Part shown: one piece after another, positions 38,401 through 52,361 of the stretch
Layout of the letters: every line of letters starts with the position of its first letter
How positions within the stretch are numbered: position 1 is the first letter of the stretch
Assembly: GCA_001600875.1 (NCBI GenBank)
Contig: BCLD01000021.1
Location: 229,892-293,891, forward strand
Direction: 5' to 3'
DNA length: 64,000 nt
Origin: Solicoccozyma terricola
Taxonomy: Eukaryota > Basidiomycota > Tremellomycetes > Filobasidiales > Piskurozymaceae
Made by a program: the position numbers and the translations under genes
The notes under the pieces: model-generated
Told to the model about the DNA's origin: nothing
What the model saw: the letters and a program-made list of their open reading frames with translations, nothing else
The model's database searches: none

Positions 38401-39072
38401 CCCGGTGTCATCCTCTCGCCAAGGGGGTGGTACTCCACCACCCATCAATGCCACTTTTTCATCAATGTACCCTGATTGTTCTTCATTCGATTGCGGAGCA
38501 AGTGATGACCCTGCAACTCCACGACGACGAGCTTCCTGTCCATGTTGGAAATCCAAGTCATGACCATACGACCCTGCAAATTGAGGTTGAGCACCTCCTA
38601 ATCCAGGTCCCATTGCGGCTGATACTGGAAATGTTGTTCCTGTGTTGTAAAGAGGTAAATCCAGTCCTTGGAATCGTTGAAAATCCTCCTCGTCGTTTAC
38701 TGCGTATCCCGAGGAAGAATATGTGTCCCCAGCTGGATACCGATGATACGCTGCGTCCGAATCGTCTTCACTATGATGACTGTGTCTACGATATGATCCA
38801 CCTCCAACAGCTCTCCTTTGAAGGTTCTCGTCACGACTGTATCCCGATCCAGTCGTTATAGGTGGCTGGGCAGCGAACTCTCTAGGTGGGGAAGCAGTTC
38901 CGATGGAACCTGGGATGATTTCTTCTTCTGTTCGGCGAGTGAGACCGTGTGATGAGTGAGCGTCGGAGGTATGTTGGGACCGAGAGGATCTTTTCATCGA
39001 GGCACGCGAGGGAGAGTGGAGATGGGTGCGGTGTTGTCGACGACGGTAGTTGGATAGGGATGGACTGTCCAA
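35407..39072 (-). CDS. PMT2: Protein O-mannosyltransferase, PMT2 class
   Basis: ER membrane glycosyltransferase adding the first mannose from dolichyl-phosphate-mannose to Ser/Thr of secretory and cell-wall proteins. The first exon (38299-39072) encodes a long polar cytosolic N-terminus of about 257 residues, from MDSPSLSNYRRRQHRTH, longer than in yeast PMT2. The catalytic lumenal loop follows: VVWDEAHFGKFGSHYINRDF, then FYFDVHPPLGKMLVGLAG, with the acidic residue expected after the first membrane span. The MIR domains span 36400-37000 (FGSKLTLKNYGYGGGLLHSH; DGDRIRLVHSATGRNIHSH; TRLRFKHQTLGCY). The C-terminal membrane half has LGTPVIWWGSSISLIVAGFA and MGRVTYLHHYLPTLWFA, ending RKSWNIYDAGL* (35407). 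The HYKDDNNHFHV and LLHSHVQ segments favour the PMT2 over the PMT1 or PMT4 subfamily. It is divergent with the phosphopantetheinyl transferase gene over 438 bp. Confidence 0.9.
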
Positions 39073-39510
39073 CGTCGATGAAAGGGTACTTGTGGATCCC
39101 TCTGTGTGCTGTGAAGTGGTTGACCTGGGCGAGCGCGACGTGCCACGTCACGTCCGCCCACCCAGCTCAATTCATCATTGTCAACGCAATCCATCGACTG
39201 TCCTTCTCTCCTGCTCCTATTCGGGAGAGCTCTCGAGGGAATCCAAGCCGCTCACCTATACAGGCAGGCGAAGACGTCAGGCAGAAGAGGACGACCAGAG
39301 GTAGCTGCGTGAGCAGATGGAATCCTTTCAGAGTCACGGAGGCCGTGTCATTGATAAGACGATTGTACTTCCTCTGCATACCAATGAACGCTCAGTACAA
39401 CTTGATTTTCTTTCTCTGACATCTGATCATCAAACATTCTGGGTTTCTTCGCCATTATCGACACCCGCTCCCGGAAGAAGATGCCAGCACTCGATCCCCA
39501 TCCACCAGCT
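39073..39510. other. Divergent promoter, PMT2 and phosphopantetheinyl transferase
   Basis: The 438 bp between the two start codons. A minus-strand frame of 70 codons (39167-39379) with a hydrophobic patch exists, but it has no support as a gene. No clear TATA box was identified for either gene. Confidence 0.5.
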
Positions 39511-41081
39511 ATGCAGTGCTTCTACGTTAATTTATTCTCCTTCAATCCATCCGAAGCGGTATGCTACTCCCCCACTCCCCAGATCCACAAATCTCGAAAG
39601 CGTATCCTAACTGACTACAATTTCATACACCATCTGCGATTGGCTACCCACCTCCCTTCGAAAACATACCGCCGCCGCCCGCTACTTTTTCCCGCATAAG
39701 CGATACAACCAGCTCCTTGGGCGACTCGATAAAGCTTCACAAGATCGCATAAAGAGGTTTCATCATCGATCTGATGCCTTTCGTGAGTCTTTACCTCTCG
39801 TCTGCATTGCCCTGGTTCCCATTGGGTTGGTCCAACATCGTCACCGGGCTCTCGGGAGACAATCCCCCAAAAAAAGAGAACAAAAGGGAAAATTGTGCAA
39901 AAATTATCTCTTCCTGTTGGTCTCGAACCAACGACCTTCGAGTTATCAGGAGAAGATTGCTCTTTCGTAACAGCTCGACGCACTACCGCTGTGCTAAGGA
40001 AGACGTTGGTCGAGAGGCGATATGTTAACGCCGGCCAGTCTTGTTGCGAAGTGACTGACATTTTTTTTTATCTGACCTTCTTGCGTTTGTTCGTGCTCCG
40101 TTTGTGACTAAATGATAGGTTGCTTGGTGGGGAGGCTGTTACCCGGGTCGTTATTGAGGCAGAAAATCTATAACGCTGGCGGACTGGATTATGGAAGAAC
40201 GAAATATGGAAAACCTTACTTTGTGAGGCTGTGGAAAAACCCCACTCCTCCCACGGGAGGGGTGGGACGGAGATCATAATCGCTTATATGGTCTATCATC
40301 TTACACAGAACGATGATATTCATCCACGATACCCTTTTAATGTCTCTCATGATAAGGATTTGGTCGTCTTGTCCTTTCTTGAACGAGAACATCTCCCCCC
40401 TTTCTCTGTTCCTAGGGATTTACCGTCCATTCAGACAGACGAAACGAGCACGTCTGAGGCGTCGCTTCCACTTGAGTCTGTAGCAGGATGGGTAGGGACA
40501 GATGTCATGCGTCTACCTTCAAATCAAGAGGATGAAAAGGTACTAGGCGAGGTAATACGTGACCAGGTGGGTTTTCCATCACCAGATGAATTGTGGCAAG
40601 TTTTTTTTGGAACGTTTAATTCTTTTTTTTTCAACGTTGTCTTCTGCAGCTGCATCCGTCAGAGATGATATCTGACTCTCCTGGAAGAAGCACAAAGGAG
40701 CTGATATGGAATTGGACAATCAAAGAAGCGTATACGAAAGCAATTGGAGTCGGGGTGGCGTTGGATTTCAAGCGAATCGCTGTGTTGTTCGATGACCTCC
40801 CTGGGGATTTATGTGCGAACCAGGCAACTGCAGATCGGTGTGATAGATGTGAGGGATGCGTGGATATTGAAGTGGATGGGAAGAAGATTGATGGGGAATG
40901 GCATGTGCGATTGACGTGCGTGGATGTTGGTCAGACTGTGGGCGGCGAGGAGGAGGAGGAGGAGGAAAAGAAACAGTATCTGTGGGCGACTGTCTGGTGG
41001 CAAGAAGGAAATGAACGAGGTTGCAAGGTTGAATACCATGTATTGAACACTGCGTCATTGGCTGATCCTCGACCATTATGA
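39511..41081 (+). CDS. LYS5: 4'-phosphopantetheinyl transferase
   Basis: Transfers the phosphopantetheine arm of CoA to carrier proteins (alpha-aminoadipate reductase for lysine, plus fatty-acid, polyketide or peptide synthase carriers). Five exons rebuilt from splice sites: 39511-39558, 39701-39782, 40119-40222, 40309-40566 and 40650-41081, all in phase, giving 307 residues. Exon 1 is MQCFYVNLFSFNPSEA. Exons 2-3 give DRIKRFHHRSDAFRCLVGRL and GRTKYGKPYF. Exon 4 has FNVSHDKDLV and the Mg-binding VGTDVMRL. Exon 5 has WTIKEAYTKAIG, the family WxxKEAxxK motif. The tail has an acidic run (EEEEEEE). The 336-nt intron 2 (39783-40118; branch-like GACTAAA, acceptor GATAG) contains a tRNA-Asn gene on the opposite strand. 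The exon 1 start is inferred from length and family-like text; the rest is firm. Confidence 0.87.
39908..40003 (-). tRNA. tRNA-Asn (GTT) with a 24-nt intron
   Basis: Read on the minus strand. Acceptor arms are TCTTCCT (5') and AGGAAGA (3'), a perfect 7-bp stem, with discriminator G. The D arm is GCAC-AGCGGTA-GTGC. The anticodon stem is TCGAG/CTCGA, with loop C-T-GTT-A and the intron after position 37 in the usual place. The variable loop is 5 nt. The T arm is GTTGG TTCGAGA CCAAC. Box A (TAGCACAGCGG) and box B (GGTTCGAGACC) are good polymerase III promoter elements, and a T5 run lies about 6 bp past the end as terminator. Mature length is 72 nt before CCA. The gene lies wholly inside intron 2 of the phosphopantetheinyl transferase gene, antisense to it. 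The intron-free structure was folded by eye. Confidence 0.9.
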
Positions 41082-41436
41082 GCATGCGAAGACACCCTGA
41101 CCTGACCTGGAGAGCATAGCTGTGTGGACCCATGCCCATGCCCATGCCCAGGACCATTGGCCGCCTGACGACCGCTCTCCGCCAGCGATACCCGGAGCGG
41201 TGTAACGCTACAGCCGAAGTCCATCTCGAACGGTCCGAATCTCTGTAAATCTCGTGGGACGCGGAATCGGATGGCCGTGCCCCACCGAGATGCGTGCATC
41301 CAATCGCGTGTGAAACAGCCAAAAGGGTCAGGTAGATATAGATGGTATCGATAGCATATTCCGACACCATCCCCCATACCCCATCCCCCATCCACCGTCG
41401 ACCCTACTAGTCATCTTGTCTTCCAACGAAGTCACT
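41082..41436. other. Intergenic spacer upstream of pyruvate carboxylase
   Basis: Holds the 3' end of the phosphopantetheinyl transferase transcript and the pyruvate carboxylase promoter, with a CCCATG tandem run near 41130-41150 and CCCCAT repeats near 41370-41392. No gene is seen. Confidence 0.5.
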
Positions 41437-44400
41437 ATGGCGGTTCCATCGGCTGTAAGTGTTGTCAGACCCACTCAGCGTGACCGCCGGGTCGTAGGTG
41501 ATCTGAATCGCCATCTCACTCATCCTACTTATCTCTCTTTCCCCACTGCAATACACATCCCCACCAACCTTCTACAGATCACCATCCTCCAGCAAGAGGC
41601 TGCTGGCGCTCCTGGTACGCCAGGAGGTAGCGCAACTGGGACCAGCACTCCTGCTCATACGTGAGTCAACTTGAGGCCCCGGAAAACTGTGTGCAACGAT
41701 TTCGGAAAGGATTCTGAAATGACCTTTCTCATCCCCATCCCTTCCCTTCCCTTGAACTTTTGTCTTGCTTCACGTTTCAGCATCCAAAACCTTCGTAAGA
41801 AACAAGCGGGAACTTCCGGTCCATTGAAGAAGGTCTTGATCGCTAACCGAGGTGTGAGTAAATGTACATGATTTACTATCAAAGGGGGGGGGGGGGGGGG
41901 GGGGGGGGATGTGGGATAACAACTGACGTCTAACCACCCCGACTCAGGAAATCGCCATCCGAGTCTTCCGAACCGCTCACGAGCTTGCCATGTCCACCGT
42001 TGCCATCTACTCGCACGAGGACAGGTTCTCTGCTCATCGACAGAAGGCTGATGAGGCGTATCAAGTTGGGAAAGGTTTGACTCCTGTTGCCGCTTACTTG
42101 GCCCAGGATGACATTATCAGGATCGCGCTCGAGCATGGTGTGGATATGATTCATCCTGGGTGAGTGGTTGGCTGTAATAGGAGTTGAGATTAACTGCGTA
42201 GCTAAACTCGTGGTGTTTTCGTTTTCTTCTTTTTTTCCCCCGATCGGGATAACAGATACGGTTTCCTTTCGGAGAATCACACATTTGCTCGAAAGGTTGA
42301 AGAGGCTGGTATCGCCTTCATCGGTCCTCGTCCAGAAACCATCGATGCTCTCGGAGACAAGACTAAAGCTCGTGATCTCGCTATCAAGGTTGGCGTTCCT
42401 GTTGTACCTGGTACTCCTGGAGCCGTAGCTTCGTTCGATCTGGCCCACGACTTCATTCAAGAATACGGGTTCCCAGTCATCATCAAGGCCGCTATGGGTG
42501 GAGGTGGTCGTGGTATGCGAGTCGTTCGTGACCAAGCTTCATTCAAGGAGAACTTTGAACGTGCAGTTAGTGAAGCTAAATCTGCGTTTGGAGATGGTAC
42601 CGTCTTCATCGAACGATTCTTGGATCACCCAAGGCACATTGAAGTTCAACTCCTCGCTGATAGTCAAGGCAATTGTGTTCACTTGTTTGAACGTGATTGC
42701 TCCGTTCAACGCCGACATCAAAAGGTTGTCGAGGTCGCTCCAGCTCCTCATCTCGCCGAGGAGACCCGCCAGGCTATTTTGGCAGACGCCATCAAGCTCG
42801 CTCTGGCCGTTCAGTACAGGAACGCTGGAACAGCCGAGTTCTTGGTCGACCAGCAGGGAAGGCATTACTTTATCGAGATCAACCCACGTATCCAAGTGGA
42901 GCACACGATTACCGGTGAGTGTTCCGGGACACATTGAAACGAATATCTTCTCCAGTGTGCTGATCACCTGGTAATCTGTCTGACTCTTAGAGGAGATCAC
43001 TGGTATCGATATCGTTGCCGCTCAGATCCAGGTCGCTGCTGGTGCCTCGCTCGCCTCGCTCGGTCTCACCCAAGAGGCAATCACTCGACGTGGTTTCGCC
43101 ATTCAATGCCGTATCACCACTGAAGATGCCGCTCAGGGATTCCAACCGGATACCGGAAAGATCGAAGTGTACAGGAGTGCGGGTGGTAATGGTGTGCGAT
43201 TGGATGCCAGTTCTGGTTTCGCGGGTGCTCAGATCACGGTGAGGCGAGGCTAATGGTGCGGCCTCTTGTGTCAAGAATATCAGGCTCACACACGTCTCCT
43301 CGTAGCCCCACTACGACAGTTTGTTAGTCAAGTGCACCGTCAGGGGCACCACCTACGAGGTTGCAAGGCGTAAGATGCTTCGAGCTCTGGTCGAGTTCCG
43401 TATCCGAGGTGTCAAGGTGAGTGACTGAAACGCGGCCTGGCCTCCGCCCCCGGTTCATATTGGCTGACAAAACACCCCTCGCACCCTGCAGACCAACATC
43501 CCGTTCCTTATCCGACTTCTCACCCACCCCGTCTTCGAAAGCGGTCTCACCTGGACCACCTTCATCGACGACACTCCCGACCTCTTCAAGTTGATGACCA
43601 GTCAGAACCGAGCTCAGAAGTTGCTCGCCTACCTCGGAGACGTCGCCGTCAACGGTAGTTCGATCAAGGGTCAGCAAGGAGAGCCAGGTCTCCAAGACGA
43701 GGCTGTCATCCCCACCTTGCAAGACAGGGATGACCCTTCCAAGACCCTCGACACCAGCGAACCATGCCTTACCGGATGGCGAAACATCATCGTCAACGAA
43801 GGTCCCGAAGCGTTCGCCAAGGCTGTTCGCGCATACCCTGGTACCCTTATCATGGATACGACTTGGCGTGACGCTCACCAGTCGTTGTTGGCAACTCGTA
43901 TGCGTACCATCGACATGGCCAATATCGCCAAGGAGACAAGTCACGCTCTAGCCAACGCCTACTCGCTCGAGTGCTGGGGTGGTGCCACATTCGATGTCGC
44001 TATGCGATTCTTGTACGAGGATCCTTGGGAGCGCCTGCGCACGTTGAGGAAGCTCGTTCCGAACATTCCTTTCCAGGCCCTCGTCCGAGGTGCTAACGCG
44101 GTAGGGTACACCTCATACCCCGACAATGCCATCTACGAGTTCTCAAAGAAGGCTGTCGAGAATGGACTCGACATCTTCCGTATTTTCGACTCGCTCAACT
44201 ATATCGAGAACATGAAGCTCGGTATCGATGCTGCGAAGAAGGCGGGTGGTGTGGTTGAAGCCGCCGTCTGCTACTCGGGTGATGTTGCCAACCCCAAGAA
44301 GACCAAGTACACCCTCGCCTACTACCTGGACCTCGTCGACCAGCTTGTCAAGGAGGGGATCCACGTGTTGGGTATCAAGGATATGGCTGGTCTACTGAAG

Positions 44401-45995
44401 CCGGAGGCTGCGACTATGCTCATCGGTGCCATCCGAAAGGCTCACCCGGATCTCCCCATCCACGTGCACTCTCACGACACCGCCGGTATCGCTGCTGCCA
44501 GCATGTTAGCATGTGCTGCTGCTGGTGCTGACGTTGTCGACGTGGCCATCGACGTCCTCTCCGGTCTCACCTCTCAACCAGCCATGGGTGCGGTCTGTTC
44601 AGCTCTCGAACAGACCAAGCTCGGAACGGGTATTCGTCACGAGGATATCCAGGCTCTTAACCTCTACTGGTCGCAGATCCGAATGCTATACCAATGCTTC
44701 GAGGCCAACGTTCGCGCCTCTGACTCTGGGGTGTTTGATCACGAGATGCCGGGAGGTCAGTACACCAACTTGCAATTCCAGGCGTCTCAGCTTGGACTCG
44801 GCACTCAGTGGACGGAAATCAAGAAGAAGTATATCGAGGCCAACTTGTTGTGTGGAGATATCATCAAGGTCACGCCGTCGTCTAAGGTGGGTTTGATCCG
44901 TGGTGGATGGCAGATTCAAATCGGCAGCTGAATTATTGAATCTTACAACAGGTGGTCGGAGACTTCGCTCAATTCATGGTAGCTAACAAGCTCTCCAAGC
45001 AAGATGTGCTCGACAAGGCGAAGACGCTGGACTTCCCAGGTAAGTGATCGCTGGGTATTATCACAGACCCCGATGAATATGGCTGAACAGTGAACGACAT
45101 TCCTACACCTTTATAGAAAGTGTCATTGATTACTTCTGCGGATCGCTTGGTATTCCATACGGTGGCTTCCCTGAGCCACTTCGATCTGAGATCATCCGAG
45201 ACAGACGTCGAATCGATACTCGACCGGGTCTTAGTTTGAAACCATACGACTTCAAGAAGACCAAATCCATGTTGAGGGAGAAATACGGAAAGAATATCAC
45301 TGATTGTGATGTTATGAGTTACTGCATGTATCCTTCTGTGTTTGAGGCATACATGGTGAGTAGGATTCCGGTCAAAGTCGTCATGTGGGAAGATAATCCA
45401 ACGCTGAAGCACTGGGACTACTTTACTTTCGGGATCGCCAGGGCTTTGTTGAGAACTACGGTGACTTGAGCGTCGTCCCAACTCGATTCTTCCTCAGCAA
45501 GCCGAAGCTAAACGAGGAGATTTCCATCGAGATTGAACAAGGAAAGGTTCTCTTGATCAAGTTGCTCGCCATCTCCACTCTCGACAAGGGTACTGGCCTT
45601 CGCGATGTCTTCTTCGAGTTGAACGGAGAGACCCGTGCGGTGTCTGTGATGGACACGTCCGCGGCCGTTGAGCAGGTGAAGAGGGAACGAGCTACCAATG
45701 ATCCTGGAAGTGTTGGATCTCCGATGAGCGGTGTGGTCGTCGAAGTGAGGGTCCAGGAAGGCTCGGAAGTCAAGGCTGGTGATCCAATCTGCGTCTTGTC
45801 CGCGATGAAGGTGAGTTTGGGCGTGGGAGTGGGAACTTGAAAAAATGGCTGAATGTGCCGCTGACGCTACCTCCTACTGTACAGATGGAATCCATCGTCT
45901 CGGCGCCAGTTGCTGGTAAAGTGAAGAGGATCCTGGTCGCTGCCGGGGACAGCATCTCGCAGCAAGACCTGATTGCGGCGATTGTGCATGGATGA
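41437..45995 (+). CDS. PYC1: Pyruvate carboxylase
   Basis: Biotin enzyme making oxaloacetate from pyruvate, bicarbonate and ATP, replenishing the TCA cycle and feeding gluconeogenesis; cytosolic in most fungi. The first coding exon is 18 nt (MAVPSA). The biotin carboxylase domain starts [20 protein letters not shown] and has [14 protein letters not shown] (ATP lid), [13 protein letters not shown] and [10 protein letters not shown]. The carboxyltransferase domain has [18 protein letters not shown] and, further on, [30 protein letters not shown] and [10 protein letters not shown] (metal-binding His). The C-terminal biotinyl domain has [19 protein letters not shown] and SAMK|MES, with an intron (45811-45884) splitting exactly after the biotinylated lysine, then [12 protein letters not shown] and stop at 45995. 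All domains are complete at family-normal length. A 25-G tract (41884-41908) lies in an N-terminal intron. No mitochondrial presequence is evident. Confidence 0.95.
41884..41908. repeat. Poly-G tract (25 nt)
   Basis: In an intron of pyruvate carboxylase between NRG and EIAIRVF; here the sense strand itself is G, unlike most other tracts in the window. Confidence 0.9.
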
Positions 45996-46317
45996 GGTGC
46001 TGTTGGTATTGAAGACTGAAGACTGTGCGACCCCTATGGTGATTGTTCCTTGGATTTAATAGAATGAATGGTATGCTTCTCGCCACCGCCACCGCCACCC
46101 GCCCCCGCGGTCCCCGGTCCCTCCGTGAGAAATGACGATATTGCCTGATGCGGCGATGATGACGAGGCCTGGGTCGCCACCGTTCACGAGCTCATCGCAG
46201 CCACCGGGCAGCAGCATCGATCACTCTCCACCACCACCACCCATCACCACCCACCGCAACCACCGTCACTTCCATCGCTCCATCCCACAACACTCCTTCA
46301 CATCACTACATTCCATC
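45996..46317. other. Intergenic spacer, aspartic protease promoter
   Basis: The 322 bp contain a (CCACCG)n-like run near 46083-46100 and a C/A-rich leader before the ATG at 46318. No other gene is seen. Confidence 0.5.
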
Positions 46318-48532
<2,215 letters not shown>

Positions 48533-48841
48533 GCGCGGACTCCTCGATCTCTCTCGAGTCACAGTCTCTTCTCTGCATCCTTTCGTCCCAATCAAATCGT
48601 TGTGCTTGTAACCACACCTACCTCGCCAGAACCTTCTGCCAGGGGCTTCCGCGCGGTGTAGTCCTAAGAAATGCTCAAACCACCATAGCGTGATGCAATA
48701 TACCAAATTCCTGCTCTTTTTCCGAACTCGGTTGTCCAGCACTCTATATGCATATGCCCTCAGAAAAAATACTAAACAAGATGCTAGCAGAGTTACATCG
48801 AGGTCCTTCCAGCCCCATATGCGTTAAGGTGAAACAACACA
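48533..48841. other. Convergent intergenic spacer
   Basis: The 309 bp between the protease stop and the eIF2A stop hold both 3' untranslated regions. No gene is seen. Confidence 0.6.
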
Positions 48842-51109
48842 TCACTTCTTTAAGGTGATTTCAAGCACTGCCAACTCCTTCAAGATCGCTTTCTCTCCAT
48901 CGATCTTCTTGATCTGCGTCGCTTCCAAAGTCTCCCCTTTGGCCTTTTTTTCCTTGAGCTCGTTGATTGCCTTGAGCTGGTTGGCGCGGGTTAGTTTCGC
49001 GAGAAGTTCAACGTCAGCGTCGTCACTCCAACTTTTAGTTCATCCGCAGCCATCCTTACCTTTTTATTGAGATTGCGAATCTTCTTCTGAGCCGATTCGG
49101 CATCGCCGTCGGGCCCAGCGGGCGGTTCAACAGCGCCAATTGTAGGCCCTAGAGAAGGTGTTTGAGGCGCTGACACAGCTGGAGATCCAGCAGCGCTCTT
49201 CTTCCCCTTCTTGGACTGCTTGCCATTTGGATTTCCATTGGCGACACCATTCTCGCCGCCTGGCACTGGAGCACCGGGGATGTGACGACGTCTACCAGCT
49301 TGGAAGGTGGGTGTTGATGCGCCGTTTGAAGCAGCTGCAGCTCCACCAGGGGGATGCGAAGGCGCACCTCCTTCATCCTCTCGCTTGAAGATGTTGGGCG
49401 TGAGCGTACCCCTCGCGCCAGGCGGGCGGTATGCCCCGGCTGGCTTGGGTGTCGAGGTCGCAGCGTGAGCCGGAGCATGCGATGCCGCGGTCGACGATGG
49501 CGACGGAGCAGTCGGTATCGCCTCTGGGAATGGTGGGAAAGCGGAGGCTGGTCCTGGACGCCAGCCGATCTGTGAAATATGGAAAAAAAAAAAAAAAAAA
49601 AAAAAAGGGTCAGCCGTAGCGTTCGTTTTGTGTCTGGCGAGATATCCATCCTGTCACGCACCTGATACAGCTCCTCGATCGGTTGCACATGCATCAAACC
49701 TCCCGAGCACCACCAGACCTTCAACCCGTTATCCACACGTAACCTCGGGCTGAGCGTGCCTGTCAGGATGTATCGCCCACAAGGACTCCATTCGCAGGTG
49801 GTAGAATTGGGAGCTTGGAATTGACAAACAAGCTTGCGTGTTCGTAGATCGTGGATATCAACTGTCCCTGTCAAGTTACCGAATCCTGCTGAAATGAACA
49901 GTCGACCTTGAGGTTGATAAGAGAGGAAGTTGCGGGGGAGAGGGCCAAAGGTGTGTACTGGGTTGGCTTTGACATCGAAGAGGACTGTGCGCGCTGGCAT
50001 GACTGGGAAGGGATTGCAGATTGGAAAGGTCAATCAACAAGAAGCGATCACGGAAACGGAAACATGTACACGTACATCCATACACCACGCCAAACTCTCT
50101 AGAATTTGGATTCCATGCAAAGTCGTAAATTGGACCTTCCTTGTCTGTGTTGTGTGAGAGGAGGTATATGAGAAAAATGGGGAGTCGCAACGGTTTTTGA
50201 AGGACGACCCTTCCAGATCCCCAACTCACCAAGCTGGACCTTGCATTCAATAGAGCCATCCAACGCGATCAAGTATAGGTTGGTTTCTCCGTAATAACTC
50301 TTACCGGAATTATCAACGTCAGATTGACAAAGGAAGAGTGCCTATGAAAAATGGAGACCCATCGATCAAACATGGAACGTTTTTTGTTTGTTTTTCTTTT
50401 GAAGACCAACGGACAACGCCCGCGGGGGGTTTCCCACCACTCACTGATTTCCCATTCGCACTCCACTTCAACACGACTTTATCACCTTTAAAAAAATTCT
50501 TTCTAGCTAGAGTACTAGGTAAAGATCCAGATTTTCCTTCCGCTCCTGCATTCAACAATTGTTGAACGGTATACAACGATACAACACCAGGTTGACCTTT
50601 ATGTTCACCTAACCAAATTGCAATACCTTCAGAACCTTCCATTAATGGTGTGGATCGAGTAGAAGAAAGGAATAGTGATCGAATTTGACCGTCGATTCGG
50701 AGTTTGGATACGGGTCGATCTAGACCGAATGATTCGGAAAGGAGTCGGAGGTCATTGTTGGTGGTAGTGTTGTTGTTGTTAACGTCGTCCTCGTCCTCGT
50801 CGTCATCGTCGGTAGTGGGAGAGGAGGTAGGAGAAGAGGTGGGTAGGGTGGTTGGTGGGTGTATTGAAAAGATGGAGATTTCAGTTGGACTTGATGTTCG
50901 GATGAGATGAGTTTCCGTCGATGTCATGAGTGGTTGCCTGGAAAAGGTATGAGGAAGGTTGAGAAAAGATGGAAAAAAAAAGAGAAAGAAAACAAGAAAA
51001 GCGACGACGACGACGACGACGAGGACGACGAAGAAGAAGGATCGTCAGCTCAATTGTTTCTACCACCCCTCAATCACTCTCTTTGTTGAACAAGTTTCTC
51101 CCCCTCCTC

Positions 51110-51160
<51 letters not shown>

Positions 51161-51992
51161 CCCGAGCAACGCATCAGCTCCCCACTAACCATTGATCATA
51201 ACTCTTCTGTGTGAATCCTCCAACTTCCACCGCTTCATCCCCATTTCCTAACCAAAACACCTTAAGATTCCTATGCATACTTTTCCCTTCCTCAACTTGT
51301 ATCAATCGTTCCCAAGTGAAGAAGAATCGACCGGTAGGTGAGAAAGCGATATCAATGGTTGATGTGGATGAAGGGAGGGTTATTGGGTTAGGAATAGTGA
51401 ATGGGTTGAGGGATTCAGAAGGTTCATCTCCCGTTGGTATTATATGAACGCTGTGTATGGGGGGGGGGGTTTGACGCGATATGACGACGTGGGACTTACG
51501 TTGAACCAACGATGTAAGCCATCATTTGACCAGTTGGAGCGTATTTGAACGTCTTTGCGGCGTTGATGTCGCTATTAGTATGGAAGGTCAAAAAAAGCAC
51601 AAGGCAAAAAAGGCGATGGACATCAGTTTTATCCTTCGTTACGTCAAGGGACGGACATAGTACGAGCCGTGGGGGGTTCTTTTTTTTCGTCTCTCCAACT
51701 CACGGTTGTATATAGGGCGACACTGTGTAGTCGGGATGACCATTACACACCTGTAAGGTCTTTTGTGCGCGGACTGAGCGGGGGATGGAGGGTGGGGGGT
51801 TGATGAGGGATGAGGATGGGAATGAGGATGATGACGACGATGACGACGACGACGACGGCGACAACGACGGATGGCAGGGAAAGGATCGACAATGTCAGCT
51901 GTGTTGCGTGGTGGATGGGATGGGATGGGGTGTGGGGTGTGGGGATGCGTAGATTGACACTTACAAGCGTATTGAGAATTCGTCAATGCCAT
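48842..51992 (-). CDS. EIF2A: Eukaryotic translation initiation factor 2A
   Basis: WD-type factor that binds the 40S subunit and can bring initiator tRNA in alternative initiation. Exon 1 is short (MALTNSQYA). Beta-propeller blades follow: TIDIAFSPTGRFFFTWERLI; DLRLLSESFGLDRPVSKLRI; VVLKWSANGKS; ALFLCQSDVDNSGKSYYGET. The family-typical core is GPIYDFAWNPNSREFGVVYG, VFDVKANPVHTFG-like text, GRLFISAGFGNLTG, DLRTRKLVCQF and CEWSPCGRYILTGTLSPRLR, then VDNGLKVWWC. After the propeller come a Pro/Gly/Ala-rich linker and a C-terminal basic coiled coil (KKIRNLNKKLKAINELKEK, ending EITLKK*). An Asp/Glu-rich loop (TDDDDEDEDD) is inserted between blades. Introns carry a 24-A tract (49583-49606) and a 49-C tract (51111-51159). 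Confidence 0.92.
49583..49606. repeat. Poly-A tract (24 nt)
   Basis: Inside an eIF2A intron; on the sense strand it is poly-T near the acceptor before IGWRPGP, so it may serve as the pyrimidine tract. Confidence 0.9.
51111..51159. repeat. Poly-C tract (49 nt)
   Basis: Longest homopolymer in the window. It lies in an intron of eIF2A, where the sense strand is poly-G. Confidence 0.9.
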
Positions 51993-52361
51993 GGTGATGA
52001 ATTGGGTTGAGTATGCTGGTGTTGGATGGATGGATGTACGGATGTATGTGTAGCGCAGTGAGGGCTATCTGTTGTGTGTTGTTGTTGTTTTGTAGAAGGG
52101 GATGGAGGGTGTGTAGGTGGGGACCGAGGTGGGTGGGGTGGGTGGGGTGGTGGGTGGACTGGTGGTTGACTGACTGACTGGTGAGTGGTGAGTGGGAGTG
52201 AGACTGTTTGCGCCTAATAAATGTATTTTATCACGTGACACAGCCAGGGAGGGAGGGGGGGGGGAGAGGGGGACACAGCCGTTGATGCCGACAGTACATC
52301 CCATCCATCCATCCATCCATCCATCTCATCCCATTCCCACACCCCACCACTCCACACCACC
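51993..52361. other. Divergent promoter, eIF2A and DUF1776 gene
   Basis: The 369 bp between the start codons are G-rich on one side (GGTGGGTGG clusters near 52125-52160) with an (ATCC)n run at about 52300-52325. No gene is seen. Confidence 0.5.

Noticed and set aside
39167..39379. 70-codon minus-strand ORF with hydrophobic segment between PMT2 and the phosphopantetheinyl transferase
   Set aside because: No start-context, splice or family support; it sits in a divergent promoter.
49149..50033. 294-codon ORF continuing into Arg/Ser-rich text in the eIF2A region
   Set aside because: The second half is read-through of an intron in the wrong frame; the spliced eIF2A frame explains the locus.
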